Part shown: piece after piece, positions 49,461-59,860 of the stretch | Numbering within the stretch: the stretch's first letter is position 1 | How the letters are laid out: each line of letters begins with the position of its first letter | NCBI RefSeq assembly: GCF_029278605.1 | Contig: NZ_CP119574.1 | Coordinates: forward strand, 682,001 to 746,000 | Length of the DNA: 64,000 nucleotides | Reading direction: 5' to 3' | From: Cupriavidus sp. WKF15 | Lineage (GTDB): Bacteria > Pseudomonadota > Gammaproteobacteria > Burkholderiales > Burkholderiaceae | Position numbers and translations under genes: made by a program | The notes under the pieces: model-generated | Database searches by the model: none | Told to the model about the DNA's origin: nothing | Seen by the model: the letters and a program-made list of their open reading frames with translations, nothing else

Positions 49461-52400
49461 CTAGACCAGGACCAGCAGCGCGTGCTCGCCCCCATCAAGA
49501 GGGACACTAGCCTGGCCGTCCTTACAGGGGATGCTGACGCCGTCGAGGATCGCCTGCGAGACATCGCTGGCGCAGTGCAACGGCGTCTCCACGCTGATCT
49601 CATAACGGGTCGACGCCACGTTCACGGTGGCCTTGAAGCCCGGCCACGAGGCAGGAATGCAAGGGGCAATGACCAGCCGGTTTCCCTCTTTCCTGATGCC
49701 GAGGATGCCTTCCACCCCGGCGCGATACATCAATCCCGCGGCACCCGTGTACCAGGTCCAGCCACCGCGGCCGATGTGGGGCGGCACCGAGTAGACGTCG
49801 GCCGCAACCACATAGGGCTCAACCTTGTAGCGCTCGACCGCTACAGGTGTCAGCGCATGGTTGATGGGGTTGAGCAGCGAGAACAGTTCGACAGCCTTGT
49901 CGGCCGCGCCGAGTCTCGCAAAAGCGAGAACTGCCCACATCGCGGCATGACTGTATTGTCCGCCGTTCTCGCGCAGGCCGGGCGGGTAGCCCTTGATGTA
50001 GCCGGGGTCGAGAGGACCTTTGTCGAAGGGAGGGGTGAACAGCAGTGCCAGCCCGTCTTCGTGGCGCACCAGGTACTTTTCCAGCGAGGCCATCGCCGCA
50101 CGGGCACGGGCGGGATCGGCCGCGCCCGACAGCACGGCCCAGGACTGCGCAATGGCGTCGATACGGCATTCCTCACGGTCTTTCGAGCCGAGCCAGGTGC
50201 CGTCGTCGAAGGTCGCGCGGCAATACCAGTCGCCATCCCAGGCCTCTCGCTCCAGCGCCTCGCGCAGCAAGGCCGCATGCGCCTGCCAGCGGCGGGCGCG
50301 CCCGGCATCACGGGTCTGCGCCAGCGGGGCAAACATGGCGAGGGTGCGTACCAGCAGCCAGCCCAGCCAGACACTTTCGCCCTTGCCGCCGGCCCCGACA
50401 AGGTTCATGCCATCGTTCCAGTCGCCGCCGCCGATCAGCGGCAGCCCGTGGTCGCCGGCGTGCGCCATGCAGCTGTCGATCCCCCGCGCACAATGCTCGA
50501 ACAGCGAGGCCGATATATCCGAGACCATCGGCTGGAAGAAGGCGTCGGCCTCGGTGGGGCCCAGGATCTGGCCTTCCAGGAACGGCACCATCTCGTCCAG
50601 CACGGCGGTGTCATCCGAGCTGGCGATATAGCTGGCGGTCGCAAACGCGAGCCACACGCGATCGTCGGAGATCCGTGTTCGCACGCCTTGCCCAGAATGT
50701 GGCAGCCACCAGTGCTGGACGTCGCCCTCGACGAACTGCCGCCCGGCGGCGCGTAGCAGATGCCGTCGCGTTGCGTCCGGACTGGCAAGGGTGAGCGCCA
50801 TGTGATCCTGCAACTGGTCGCGGAATCCGTAGGCGCCGCTTGCCTGGTAGAAGGCCGAGCGTGCCCGGATGCGGCAGGCGAGTGTCTGATAGAGAAGCCA
50901 GCCGTTGAGCATGATGTCCATGGCGCGGTCCGGCGTCCTGACCTGTACCGCGCCAAGCAGGCCTTGCCAGTGCCGGGTCACACTAGCCAGCGCCGCGTCG
51001 AGATCCGTCTCGCGATAGCGCGCAATCAGCGCGCTGGCCTCGGCAGCCGAAGCGCATTGTCCGATAAACGAAACGACTTCGACGGTCTCGTCGGCCGCGA
51101 GCTCGACATTGCACTGCAAGGCCGTACAGGGATCCAGGCCCGAACCGGTCGTGCCGGACAAGGGCGCCTTGCCGAGCAGCGCTGCGGGCGCTTCGGGGCC
51201 GCCATTCCGGCCAAGGAACTCGGTACGATCGGCGGTCCAGGCGGTCTGCCTGCCGCCAAGATCGGCAAAGGCCACGCGACCCGGAAACGCCGTGCTCCAC
51301 GGATTGCGGATCAGGATGGCGCCGGTGGCTTCGTCGGGCGCCGTGGCGATGAACGGCGCCGAAGCACCCCGGGACGTGCCGAGCACCCATTCCGTATAGG
51401 CCGTCACGGAAAGCCGGCGGGAAACGCTGGAGAGGTTGCGCAGCGTCAGGCGCGAAATCTTGATCGGATCGTCCAGCGCGACGTACTGCAGCAACGCCAG
51501 CGCAATCTCGTTGGCCTCATGCGTGAAGCGGCTGTAGCCGTGCCCATGGCGGGCTGTATAGGTGCCGTTGTCCCGGATCGGCTGCGCGGTGGCGCTCCAG
51601 ATCTGGAAGCTGTCCTCGTCGCGGACATAGATCGCTTCGCCGCACGGATCTGCAACTGCATCGTTGGACCAGGGCGTCAACTGGTTGTCGCGACTGTTCT
51701 CCGCCCAGGTGTAGCCGCTGCCGCTGGCCGACGCCTGGAAGCCGAAGCCGGGATTGGCGATCACGTTGATCCATGGGGCCGGGGTCGACTGGCCGGCGTT
51801 CAGCACCACCACATATTCCCGGCCGTCCTGGTCGAAGCCGCCCAGGCCGTTGAAGAACTCGAGCCCGGGCTGCGCCGGCACCGGCGGCAGTGAGTGTGGC
51901 GCGGGCTTGCGGCGCCGGACAGGTACAGGAAGTGGGGCCGCCACTGCGGGCAGGCGGGCGAGCTGGTCCGCGATGGCGCCGCGTCGGGCAATCAGCGCGA
52001 CACGTGCGACTGACTGCAGCAGCGCGCGGGCTTCGGGCTGCATCATGTCGGCACGCAGGGTGTAGACCGAGCCGTGGATCGGGTCGTGGACCCCTTCCTC
52101 GCTCGCGTGGCTTTGCGAGTGGCTGCTGCGAACCGCGGTCTCGATCGCTATCTGCAGATCCTGGATATAGGAAGAGGCGCGCTCGTTGACGATGACCAGA
52201 TCGACGGCAAGCCCCTTCATGCGCCAGTACTCGTGGGCGCGCAACAACTGGCGCACCTGGACGATGTCCTCGATCTCGTCGATGCGCAGGAGGACAACCG
52301 GCAAGTCGCCGGAAATCGCCAGCGGCCACAGTGCCGACTGCGGACCGGCCCCGCGCAGGATGGCGTTCGGCGGGGCCCTGAAGCGGGCATCGGCGTAGAG

Positions 52401-55400
52401 CAGGGGCGCAGCGAGGCGCTGGAAGTCGGCCGCTTCCGCCGCATCGACGTCAAGGTGGCGGAGCTCGACCTGGGCCTGCGTCCATGCCAGGGTCTTGGCC
52501 CGGTCGAAGGCGTTGCGGTCCTGATGCTTGTCGATCAGGTCGAGCAGGTCGGCATGCGACGTCGCAATGACAGTCCAGAAGGCCACCCGCGCGCTGCCCC
52601 CGGGCGCAATCCGCACGCGCTGCCTGAGCGAGAAGATCGGGTCGAGGACCGTGCCGACCGTGTTCGAGAGCGGCAGTCCGGCTGTGACGACTGCGCACGC
52701 AGCGGGCGTGCGGCCGCCTTCCAGGAAGCGTGCGCGGTCGGACTCGTACTGCGGATCGGCGACAACGTCGCCTTCCACCACGCTGAAGTGGGCAGCCCAG
52801 ACCGGCGGCTCCTCGGGCGAACGCAGGCGGCGTGTCGCGGTCAGCGCACCGGACTCGGCCAGGTGGGCGGTCTGGATGAACATCCGGGAGAAGGCCGGAT
52901 GTGCATCATAGGACGCGCGCGTGGCGAGCACCATTTCCGCATAGGAAGTGAGTTCGATCTCGCGTGGGCGGCGCCCGTTGTTGACCAGCGATACGCGGCG
53001 GACCTCGCCGTCGTCCTCGCCGGAAACCAGGACTTCCAGGATGGTTGTCAGGCTGCCGTCGTGCCGGACAAACTCGGCGCAATCTTCGGCGAAAACCACT
53101 TCGCCGCCGCGCTCGCCATCGGCGGCCGTCTGCGCGCTGGCAGACCAGGTGGTGCCACTTTGCGTATCGCGCAGGAAGATGAAGGAGCCCGAATCGTCGC
53201 GGGTGGCATCTTCCCGCCAGCGCGTCACGGCCAGGTCGCGCCAGCGGCTGTAGCCCATTCCCGTGGTGGTCAGCATCACGGTGTAGCGGCCGTTGGACAG
53301 CAGATGGGTGACCGGATTGCCAGTTGCCGGCGCCGTGAACCGTCGCACCGCAGAGTCTTGGGGCAGTACCGCTGCCGCCGAGGCCTTCACTTCCTCAGCG
53401 CGGGGATGCGCTACGGCGACGTTGCGCGGCATGCGTTCCTGCAGCAGCAGTTCGCAGGACTGGATCATCGGCTCGCGATGGAAGCGCGCGCGCATGCGGC
53501 CATCGTGCAGGGCGTTGGCGATGGCAACGATGGTCATGCCCTGGTGGTGCGCCATGAAGCTGCGCACAATGGCGACCGTCTCGCTGTCGGCCAGGCGCGC
53601 GCGCGTGTAATCCAGCGCCTCGTAGAATCCGTAGCATCCAAGGGCGCCGAGTTCGGCCAGGCGACGGTAGTTGTCGCATGCAGCCTTCGGATCGACCATG
53701 GCCGCCAGTCCCGTGGCATAGGGGGCGATCACCGCGTTCTCGGACAGGCCGCGCTTGAGCCCCAGGCCGGGCACGCCGAAGTTCGAGTACTGGTAGGTGA
53801 ACTCCCTGTCGCGGGCGTTGTACGCCGATTCGGATACGCCCCAGGGAATCCCCAGCGACTGCCCGTAGCCCTGCTGGCGCGCCACCACCAGGCGCGCGGT
53901 CTGTTCAAGCAGGCTGCCGGCAGGGGCGCGCATCACCAGCGACGGCATCAGGTATTCGAACATCGAGCCCGACCACGAGATCAGTGCCGAGCCCTTGCCT
54001 AGTGGCGTCGCCATGCGCCCCAGCCGGAACCAGTGCGGGGTCAACACGTCCCCCTTGGCAATGGCGAACAGGCTGGCGAGCCGCGCTTCGGAGGCGAGCA
54101 GGTCGTAGCAACTGACATCGGGCCGGTTGTCGGCAAGCGAATAGCCGATCGACAACAGCTTGCGCGCCGGATCGAGCAGGAAGGCGAAGTCCATTGCCAT
54201 CGCCAGTTCGCGCGCGGTATGGGCGAGCGCCGTCAGCCTGGCAGCCAGTGCCTGCGGTACTTCAGCCTGCTGCAGCTGGTCGCGCTCATGCTCGATGACG
54301 GCGCGCTGCAGCGCGCCGGCCCAGAAGGTCAGGTCGGCAACACGGTCATCGCCGGCGGCGGGGTGGTTGTCATGCACCAGCCTGACGACCTTGTCTGTGA
54401 GGGGCCCGAGTGCCGGTGCCCCCGTCGCTCCTGTTGCCATGGTGAGGGAGCCAGCGAGCACGGTGTCGATCTCGGCCAGTAATTCGCCAAGCTGTCGTCC
54501 GGGTTCGCTGTGTGCGAAGGGCAGCGCCGCCAGGGCCTCGTTTGCCAGCCGCGCAGTGTCCGCCAGGCCGTGGCGGGGATCTGGCGCTGCAGCGTTTTTC
54601 CATTCCTCACAAGCGTTGGCGACCGCGATCAGGTGCGCGGCCAGGTTGCCGCTGTCGACCGACGAAATATAGGCAGGATGCAGCGGCTGCAGGCTCAGCG
54701 TTTCGTACCAGTTGTGGAAGTGGCCCCGGTAGCGCGGCAGCTTGCGCATCGCGCCGAACGCCGCTTCCATGCGCTCGACCGATTCGGTGGTCCCGGCCCA
54801 GCCGAAGTCGCGTGCGGCGATGGCCGACAACAGGTAGAGCCCGATATTCGTCGGCGAGGTCCGATGCGCCACCACGGGCCTGGGCGTCTCCTGGAAGTTG
54901 TCCGGCGGCAGCATGTTGTCCGCTGGCGTGACGAAAGTCTCGAAGAAGCGCCAGGTGCGGCGCGCCGTGAGGCGCAGCGCCAGCGCGTCGGCCTCCGGCA
55001 GGGCGAGCCGGCGCGCAACGGCCGGCGCACGGCTGGCCCATAGAGCAAGGGCCGGCGCCGTCAGCCATAGCAGGACAAAGGGCAGCACAAGCGGCCATGA
55101 CGATGGCAACAGTCCCACGCCGGCGGCGGCCATCGACAGCGCGAGCAGAGTGCCGCCGGCCATCTGCCGGTAAAAGCCGGCCAGGTCCAGCCGCGGGCGC
55201 GTGGCGGACTGCGCAGCCGTGGTCCACTCGAGCAGGTGGCGGTGCGTGGAATACAGCCGTGCCAGCGTTCTCGCGATGGCATCACCCGCGCGCCAGGTCT
55301 GGTCGGGCACGAACGCAAGCACCAGCAGGGTCTGCGTGGCGGCTAGCCGCAGGTCTGCGAGTAGCGCCTGCATATGGTTGCGCAGGCGCATACCGCTGCG

Positions 55401-58025
55401 GTGTCGCAGTCCGGACAGGACGCTGGGCAGGACGGCCGGAATCGCAAGGGCAGCCAGCGGCAGGGCAGTCGCCAGCGGCCCCGCCGGCCAGGGCAGGAAC
55501 CAGCACAGCACCAGACTCAGCAGCAACAGGGGCGCGAGCAGCGAGCGGCGCAGGTTGTCCAGCATCTTCCAGCGGCCGATGGCCGGCACCGCGTGGATGC
55601 CCTTATGGTGCCCGAAGATCCAGCCAAGCAGTTGCCAGTCGCCACGCGTCCACCGATGCTGGCGCCTGGCCGCCACGTCGTAGCGCGCGGGAAACTCTTC
55701 GACCACCTCGACGTCGGAGGCCAGCCCGGAACGGGCGAACACCCCTTCGAACAGGTCATGGCTGAGCAGCGTGTTCTCCGGGACCCGGTCGCCGAGCGCC
55801 GCTTCAAAGGCATTGACATCATAGATGCCCTTGCCCGTATAGGAGCCCTCGCCAAAGAGATCCTGGTAGACGTCGGAGGCGGCCGCCGCGTAGGGATCGA
55901 TGCCGCCCGGCCCGGAGAAGACCCGCTGGTAGAGCGAACCCTCGCGGCCAATCGGCAGCGATGGCGTGACGCGCGGCTGGAGAATGCCGTAGCCGCCCAC
56001 GACGCGCTGCCGGGCCGCATCGAACCGTGGCTGGTTCAGCGGATGGGCCATCTTGCCGATCAGCCGCAACGCGGCATCGCGTGGCAGCCGCGTGTCGGCG
56101 TCGAGGGTGATGACGTAGCGCACGCCGGCCGGCACTTGCGGTGCCCGGCCGTCGACGGGCACGTAGCTGGTGTCGCTGGCGCCGCGCAGCAGCCGGTTCA
56201 GCTCATGCAGCTTGCCGCGTTTGCGCTCCCATCCCATCCACTGGCCTTGCGCGGCGTTGAACACGCGCCGGCGGTGAAGCAACAGAAAGCGATCGCCGGC
56301 GGGACCCGGCCCATGGCGCTGGTTCAGCCGTGCGATCGCTGCGCTGGCCACGGCAAGCAGCCGGGCATCGCCAGGCAGCGCCTCCCGGTCCGCGTCGACG
56401 CCATCGGTCAGCAAGGCAAAGCTCAGCTCGCCGCCTGCGCCAGCGAGGTGATGTACTTCCAGCCGCTCAATCTGCTCGCACAGGTCGGCCTCGCCGGTCA
56501 GCAGGGTCGGCACCACCACCAGCGTCCGCAGCGCGGGCGGAACGCCGGCCTTGAGCTCCAGGCCGGGCAGGATCGTCGCGCCCAGGCGCCCGGCAAGCGC
56601 GCGGTTGACCAGCGCGGTGGCGACCTCGCTGGCCGGCACAATCCAGCACAGCGCCAGCAGCACAAGCCAGCCGGGCGCCAGGTCGGCAGGCAAGAGCCAT
56701 AGCGCGAGCGCCAGCAGGGCGGCCGTGACCAGCACGAGCGCGCCGACATAGCCGCCGAGGCCCAGCTGCTTGCAGCAGCGGCTGACCCACAGGCGGGGCG
56801 GCGCGCGAAACCCGATGGCACGTTCGAGCGCACAGCGGCCCGCGCCGATCAGGTGATAGCCCGGATCGACTCGGCGGCCGTCCTCGGTCGCGTCGACCCT
56901 ATCATCCACTTCGTCCGCTGAGGACGCCGGTGTTGGCGTGGCGCTGAGCGCCAGCTCGGCAACCCTGAGCTCCGGGCACGAGGCGCCGCGCGCGAGTTCC
57001 TCGATTGCGTTGCGATACAGGTTGCGGGTCGGAAAATCCATCTCGGCAAAGTCGCTGCCCGCGCGCAGCCGCGCGTCGACAAGGCTGACGCTCTCGAACC
57101 ACTCAGCCCAGTCGATATCAGACATCAGCCGCATGCTCGTGATGATGTTGCGCACTGTCACGTTGGAGGCGCCTTGCCGCTGCTGCGCGTGCAGCACCAC
57201 CTCATCGATCGAAGTGCCCTGCAGCCCGAGGCGTTCCTCAAGCCAGCCCAGTGCCGGCATGGTTCTCGGGTCCTGGTCGCGCAGGCGTCTGGCGAGTTGC
57301 GCGGCGAACAACTCGGACAGCGGCGCAGCAGGGCGTGCAGCAATATCCGTTTCGAGTGCCGTGCGGGCGCCCCCTGTGGCCAGCAGCCGCGCGGCCAGCG
57401 CATCCGCATCGGCGCGGGCAACCCGGCCGGCGGTGATTTGCCCGGTGAGCCTGCGCAGGTTCTCGACCAGAACAATGCGCAGCGTGATCGCCACCGCCCA
57501 GAGTTCGCCGATCGTCAGCGGCTGGATGCGTTGATAGGCGGCGATGAAGCGGCGCAGGATGTCGGGATCGAGGTAGCTGTCAGTGTGGGCGACAAAGGCC
57601 CAGGCCAGCCCGAAGACGCGCGGATAGCCCGTGAATGGCCCCTCGGCGAGCTTGGGCAGCTGGCGATAGTAGCCGGGGGACAGGTCGTCCCGGATCTCGC
57701 GGATCTGTTCCTCGACGATGTGATAGTTGTCGAGCAGCCATTCCGCCGCCGGCGCTACCTCGGCGCCGCCTTCCAACTCGGCAGCGCTTGCACGATAGGC
57801 GGCCAGCAGGACAGCGGCATTGTCCCTGAGCCGGCTGCGCAGCGATGCCACGCGTGGCGGCGATGCTGTCACCGGCTGGGCTGCGGCGAGGCTTTGCGCG
57901 TGCTGCTCCAGCCGTTCGATGCCGAACAACTCCTGCCGCACCGGCGCTGTGCTGTCCCAGGGTGACGGCGCGGCGGACGCGCCGAATGCGCGCAGTGGGA
58001 AGGTGAGATTCAGCTTCAGGTTCAT
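49461..58025 (-). CDS. ndvB: cyclic beta-1,2-glucan synthetase (NdvB/Cgs type), 2854 aa
   Basis: Giant inner-membrane enzyme that makes cyclic beta-1,2-glucan from UDP-glucose. Domains in order: a long helical N-terminal domain; GT84 glycosyltransferase with membrane segments (VVVPTLLTGEADLCEQIERL, YVITLDADTRLPRDAALRLI carrying the DxD, LLSHDLFEGVFARSG, RRQHRWTRGDWQLL); a glycoamylase-like domain (YSNFGVPGLGLKRGLSENAV, SFMAHHQGMTIVAIANALHD); two GH94-related modules; and a C-terminal phosphorylase-like domain with the catalytic acid in LIGGGDWNDGMNLVGAGGKG. About the length of Brucella Cgs (2867 aa). The glucan contributes to osmotic adaptation, motility and host interaction. The start at 58025 is chosen; 58040 is also possible and neither has a good ribosome site. 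Single gene, divergent from the Crp-type gene. Confidence 0.9.
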   Translation of the reverse strand: MNLKLNLTFPLRAFGASAAPSPWDSTAPVRQELFGIERLEQHAQSLAAAQPVTASPPRVASLRSRLRDNAAVLLAAYRASAAELEGGAEVAPAAEWLLDNYHIVEEQIREIRDDLSPGYYRQLPKLAEGPFTGYPRVFGLAWAFVAHTDSYLDPDILRRFIAAYQRIQPLTIGELWAVAITLRIVLVENLRRLTGQITAGRVARADADALAARLLATGGARTALETDIAARPAAPLSELFAAQLARRLRDQDPRTMPALGWLEERLGLQGTSIDEVVLHAQQRQGASNVTVRNIITSMRLMSDIDWAEWFESVSLVDARLRAGSDFAEMDFPTRNLYRNAIEELARGASCPELRVAELALSATPTPASSADEVDDRVDATEDGRRVDPGYHLIGAGRCALERAIGFRAPPRLWVSRCCKQLGLGGYVGALVLVTAALLALALWLLPADLAPGWLVLLALCWIVPASEVATALVNRALAGRLGATILPGLELKAGVPPALRTLVVVPTLLTGEADLCEQIERLEVHHLAGAGGELSFALLTDGVDADREALPGDARLLAVASAAIARLNQRHGPGPAGDRFLLLHRRRVFNAAQGQWMGWERKRGKLHELNRLLRGASDTSYVPVDGRAPQVPAGVRYVITLDADTRLPRDAALRLIGKMAHPLNQPRFDAARQRVVGGYGILQPRVTPSLPIGREGSLYQRVFSGPGGIDPYAAAASDVYQDLFGEGSYTGKGIYDVNAFEAALGDRVPENTLLSHDLFEGVFARSGLASDVEVVEEFPARYDVAARRQHRWTRGDWQLLGWIFGHHKGIHAVPAIGRWKMLDNLRRSLLAPLLLLSLVLCWFLPWPAGPLATALPLAALAIPAVLPSVLSGLRHRSGMRLRNHMQALLADLRLAATQTLLVLAFVPDQTWRAGDAIARTLARLYSTHRHLLEWTTAAQSATRPRLDLAGFYRQMAGGTLLALSMAAAGVGLLPSSWPLVLPFVLLWLTAPALALWASRAPAVARRLALPEADALALRLTARRTWRFFETFVTPADNMLPPDNFQETPRPVVAHRTSPTNIGLYLLSAIAARDFGWAGTTESVERMEAAFGAMRKLPRYRGHFHNWYETLSLQPLHPAYISSVDSGNLAAHLIAVANACEEWKNAAAPDPRHGLADTARLANEALAALPFAHSEPGRQLGELLAEIDTVLAGSLTMATGATGAPALGPLTDKVVRLVHDNHPAAGDDRVADLTFWAGALQRAVIEHERDQLQQAEVPQALAARLTALAHTARELAMAMDFAFLLDPARKLLSIGYSLADNRPDVSCYDLLASEARLASLFAIAKGDVLTPHWFRLGRMATPLGKGSALISWSGSMFEYLMPSLVMRAPAGSLLEQTARLVVARQQGYGQSLGIPWGVSESAYNARDREFTYQYSNFGVPGLGLKRGLSENAVIAPYATGLAAMVDPKAACDNYRRLAELGALGCYGFYEALDYTRARLADSETVAIVRSFMAHHQGMTIVAIANALHDGRMRARFHREPMIQSCELLLQERMPRNVAVAHPRAEEVKASAAAVLPQDSAVRRFTAPATGNPVTHLLSNGRYTVMLTTTGMGYSRWRDLAVTRWREDATRDDSGSFIFLRDTQSGTTWSASAQTAADGERGGEVVFAEDCAEFVRHDGSLTTILEVLVSGEDDGEVRRVSLVNNGRRPREIELTSYAEMVLATRASYDAHPAFSRMFIQTAHLAESGALTATRRLRSPEEPPVWAAHFSVVEGDVVADPQYESDRARFLEGGRTPAACAVVTAGLPLSNTVGTVLDPIFSLRQRVRIAPGGSARVAFWTVIATSHADLLDLIDKHQDRNAFDRAKTLAWTQAQVELRHLDVDAAEAADFQRLAAPLLYADARFRAPPNAILRGAGPQSALWPLAISGDLPVVLLRIDEIEDIVQVRQLLRAHEYWRMKGLAVDLVIVNERASSYIQDLQIAIETAVRSSHSQSHASEEGVHDPIHGSVYTLRADMMQPEARALLQSVARVALIARRGAIADQLARLPAVAAPLPVPVRRRKPAPHSLPPVPAQPGLEFFNGLGGFDQDGREYVVVLNAGQSTPAPWINVIANPGFGFQASASGSGYTWAENSRDNQLTPWSNDAVADPCGEAIYVRDEDSFQIWSATAQPIRDNGTYTARHGHGYSRFTHEANEIALALLQYVALDDPIKISRLTLRNLSSVSRRLSVTAYTEWVLGTSRGASAPFIATAPDEATGAILIRNPWSTAFPGRVAFADLGGRQTAWTADRTEFLGRNGGPEAPAALLGKAPLSGTTGSGLDPCTALQCNVELAADETVEVVSFIGQCASAAEASALIARYRETDLDAALASVTRHWQGLLGAVQVRTPDRAMDIMLNGWLLYQTLACRIRARSAFYQASGAYGFRDQLQDHMALTLASPDATRRHLLRAAGRQFVEGDVQHWWLPHSGQGVRTRISDDRVWLAFATASYIASSDDTAVLDEMVPFLEGQILGPTEADAFFQPMVSDISASLFEHCARGIDSCMAHAGDHGLPLIGGGDWNDGMNLVGAGGKGESVWLGWLLVRTLAMFAPLAQTRDAGRARRWQAHAALLREALEREAWDGDWYCRATFDDGTWLGSKDREECRIDAIAQSWAVLSGAADPARARAAMASLEKYLVRHEDGLALLFTPPFDKGPLDPGYIKGYPPGLRENGGQYSHAAMWAVLAFARLGAADKAVELFSLLNPINHALTPVAVERYKVEPYVVAADVYSVPPHIGRGGWTWYTGAAGLMYRAGVEGILGIRKEGNRLVIAPCIPASWPGFKATVNVASTRYEISVETPLHCASDVSQAILDGVSIPCKDGQASVPLDGGEHALLVLV

Positions 58026-58430
58026 GGACGGGACCATGCAGCGGCCCGGGAAGCAAAAAGGCGCCGTGGCACCATTGTTGCCGCGGGAGCTTTGTGTCAG
58101 CCCTGGCCTTATTTCGCGATGCTTGAAAGAGGCGTAGCGCTGCGAAGTATGAGCCAGCGAGAGGGGAAATGCCGTCCGCAGGCGTACGGATCGGGACATT
58201 TATTCCATTGCAGTCAGATTGCCCGAGCGGGCAGGGCGAAACTTGAAAGCGCCCATCCGCTGAAGTCGGCATGCCTTACAGCGCACTCCTGTCTGGCATT
58301 TGCCTTGTCCACCCGCTGACCTATATTGACAAAGGCAAGTGATCCTCTACCGTCCCGTGGTCTTGGCGCCAAGCCCTGGGCAGGGCCGGATTCACTGATA
58401 TCAACCTGTTATGAGCGGTGAGATGCAGTC
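58026..58430. other. shared upstream region of ndvB and the Crp-type gene
   Basis: About 400 bp with no gene. It presumably holds both promoters; no strong palindrome was recognised. Confidence 0.5.
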
Positions 58431-59150
58431 ATGAGCGTCACGCACGATCCGAAGTCCAATCACCTTCTCGCTGCGCTGCCGGCCGTCGACTGGGAGCACC
58501 TCGCACCACACCTGGTGCTGGTGGAACTGCCGCTGGCCCATGTCGTGTACGAGTCAGGAGATCAACAGGGCTATGTCTATTTCCCGACCGATTCGATCAT
58601 TTCGCTACTGTACGTGATGGAAGACGGGGCCTCCGCCGAGATTGCAATCGTGGGCAATGAGGGGATGGTAGGGATTGCCATTTTCATGGGGGGCGAAACG
58701 ACCCCGAGCCGCGCCATCGTGCAAAGCGCCGGGCACGGATACCGCCTGAGCGCAACGATCCTGAAGCAGGAGTTCGTGCGGGGCGGATCTCTGCAGCGCC
58801 TGTTGCTGCGCTATACGCAGGCACTCATTACCCAGATGGCGCAAACCGCAGTATGCAACCGCCATCACTCCATCGACCAGCAACTGTGCCGATGGCTGCT
58901 GCTGAGCATCGACCGATTGCCCTCCAACGACCTGACGATGACGCAGGAACTCATTGCCAACATGCTCGGGGTGCGGCGCTCAGGCGTGACCGAGGCCGCC
59001 TTAAAGCTCCAGGCCGCTGGCCTGATCCGCTACAGCCATGGGCATATTGCAGTACTCGACCGGATGGGCCTGGAAAAACGAGTATGCGAATGCTACGCGG
59101 TCGTGAAGCGAGAGTTCGATCGCTTGTTGCCTGACCTGTCGGCGCATTGA
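58431..59150 (+). CDS. Crp/Fnr-family transcription regulator
   Basis: 239 residues. The cyclic-nucleotide-like beta roll has YESGDQQGYVYFPTDSIISL LYVMEDG and EIAIVGNEGMVGIAIFMGG. The HTH_Crp domain reads QLCRWLLLSIDRL, LTMTQELIANMLGVRRSGVT EAALKLQAAGLIRYSHGHI. The cAMP-binding residues are not the canonical set, and no Fe-S cysteines line the N-terminus, so the ligand is unknown. Divergent from ndvB, which it may control; this is inference from position. Confidence 0.88.
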   Translation: MSVTHDPKSNHLLAALPAVDWEHLAPHLVLVELPLAHVVYESGDQQGYVYFPTDSIISLLYVMEDGASAEIAIVGNEGMVGIAIFMGGETTPSRAIVQSAGHGYRLSATILKQEFVRGGSLQRLLLRYTQALITQMAQTAVCNRHHSIDQQLCRWLLLSIDRLPSNDLTMTQELIANMLGVRRSGVTEAALKLQAAGLIRYSHGHIAVLDRMGLEKRVCECYAVVKREFDRLLPDLSAH

Positions 59151-59196
59151 GGTGTTGGGGCACCTGGCACGCCGCCCTGCCTGCAAGCCGCCGTCA

Positions 59197-59448
59197 TTAC
59201 GAAATGGTGTATGTATTGCGCGCGCCCGGCATGTATATGTTTTTTGCCAACAGCAATATCCGTTCGCGATGCCGATCGAATGTGGCCAGAAAGGCAGCCT
59301 CTTCGGAAGCCACCTCCTGACTCAGGCGCAAAAGGAGATTGTCAGAGACTTGGAATGCGACCTCGCGGGCGTTGTCGTAGCCCCAGAAGCATACGCAGTG
59401 CCGCGCCGCATCGTAGCTGCGGCTAGGATTGGGGAAATTCAGCGCCAT
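59197..59448 (-). CDS. DUF1488 protein, second copy
   Basis: 83 residues: MALNFPNPSRSYDAARHCVC FWGYDNAREVAFQVS, LLLRLSQEVASEEAAFLATF DRHRERI. FWGYD and the F-x-x-H-R-x-x-I end are typical of DUF1488. AGGAGTCC precedes the ATG. Downstream of a frameshifted gene on the same strand. Confidence 0.78.
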   Translation of the reverse strand: MALNFPNPSRSYDAARHCVCFWGYDNAREVAFQVSDNLLLRLSQEVASEEAAFLATFDRHRERILLLAKNIYMPGARNTYTIS

Positions 59449-59457
59449 GGTGGACTC

Positions 59458-59834
59458 CTATGATCCAGTGATGGCACCGCCGGGCGCTCCTTGACTACAG
59501 GCATCCGCACAGCGGTGACAACCCAGTATGCGCCGGTTTCCTGATCCAAAGCGGGGTTTCGACCACTGCGCGTCTGGACCGCGGGGTAGCCGTTCTAACG
59601 TCGCAATGTCGTTACGTGCCTTTGGCTCGCCGTAATCAAGCGCAGTATCAATGGTTGGAAAGTGCTCCGTACCGTCTATCAGTTCGTAGGACTGCACGCT
59701 CAGGAGACCATCCCTGACCGGCCGCCCGTCAGCGCGCGCAATCGAATAGAGGGCAACTGCAGGCGCGACAGGATCGTACTTTTGCTCACTACGATCGAAA
59801 CCTGATGGTCACCAACAGTGACACGTCGTTGCAT
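59458..59834 (-). pseudogene. frameshifted paralogue of the gene at 35372
   Basis: From ATG 59834: MQRRVTVGDHQVSIVVS matches MRRDVIVGDHRVSILAE. One base is missing after GTAGTGAG; then the next frame reads QKYDPVAPAVALYSIARADG RPVRDGLLSVQSYELIDGTE, HFPTIDTALDYGEPKARNDI ATLERLP, ending at 59458. It is over 50 percent alike to the intact copy and carries a longer C-terminus. A clean single-indel pseudogene, or an assembly error. Confidence 0.7.
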
Positions 59835-59860
59835 TACCGTCCCCTTTTCCTGCTGGGGTT

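Noticed and set aside
52074..54002. 642-residue plus-strand open frame, and others within 49.4-57.9 kb
   Set aside because: Shadows of ndvB. The composition (Gly/Arg/His-rich) is typical of antisense frames in high-GC genes.
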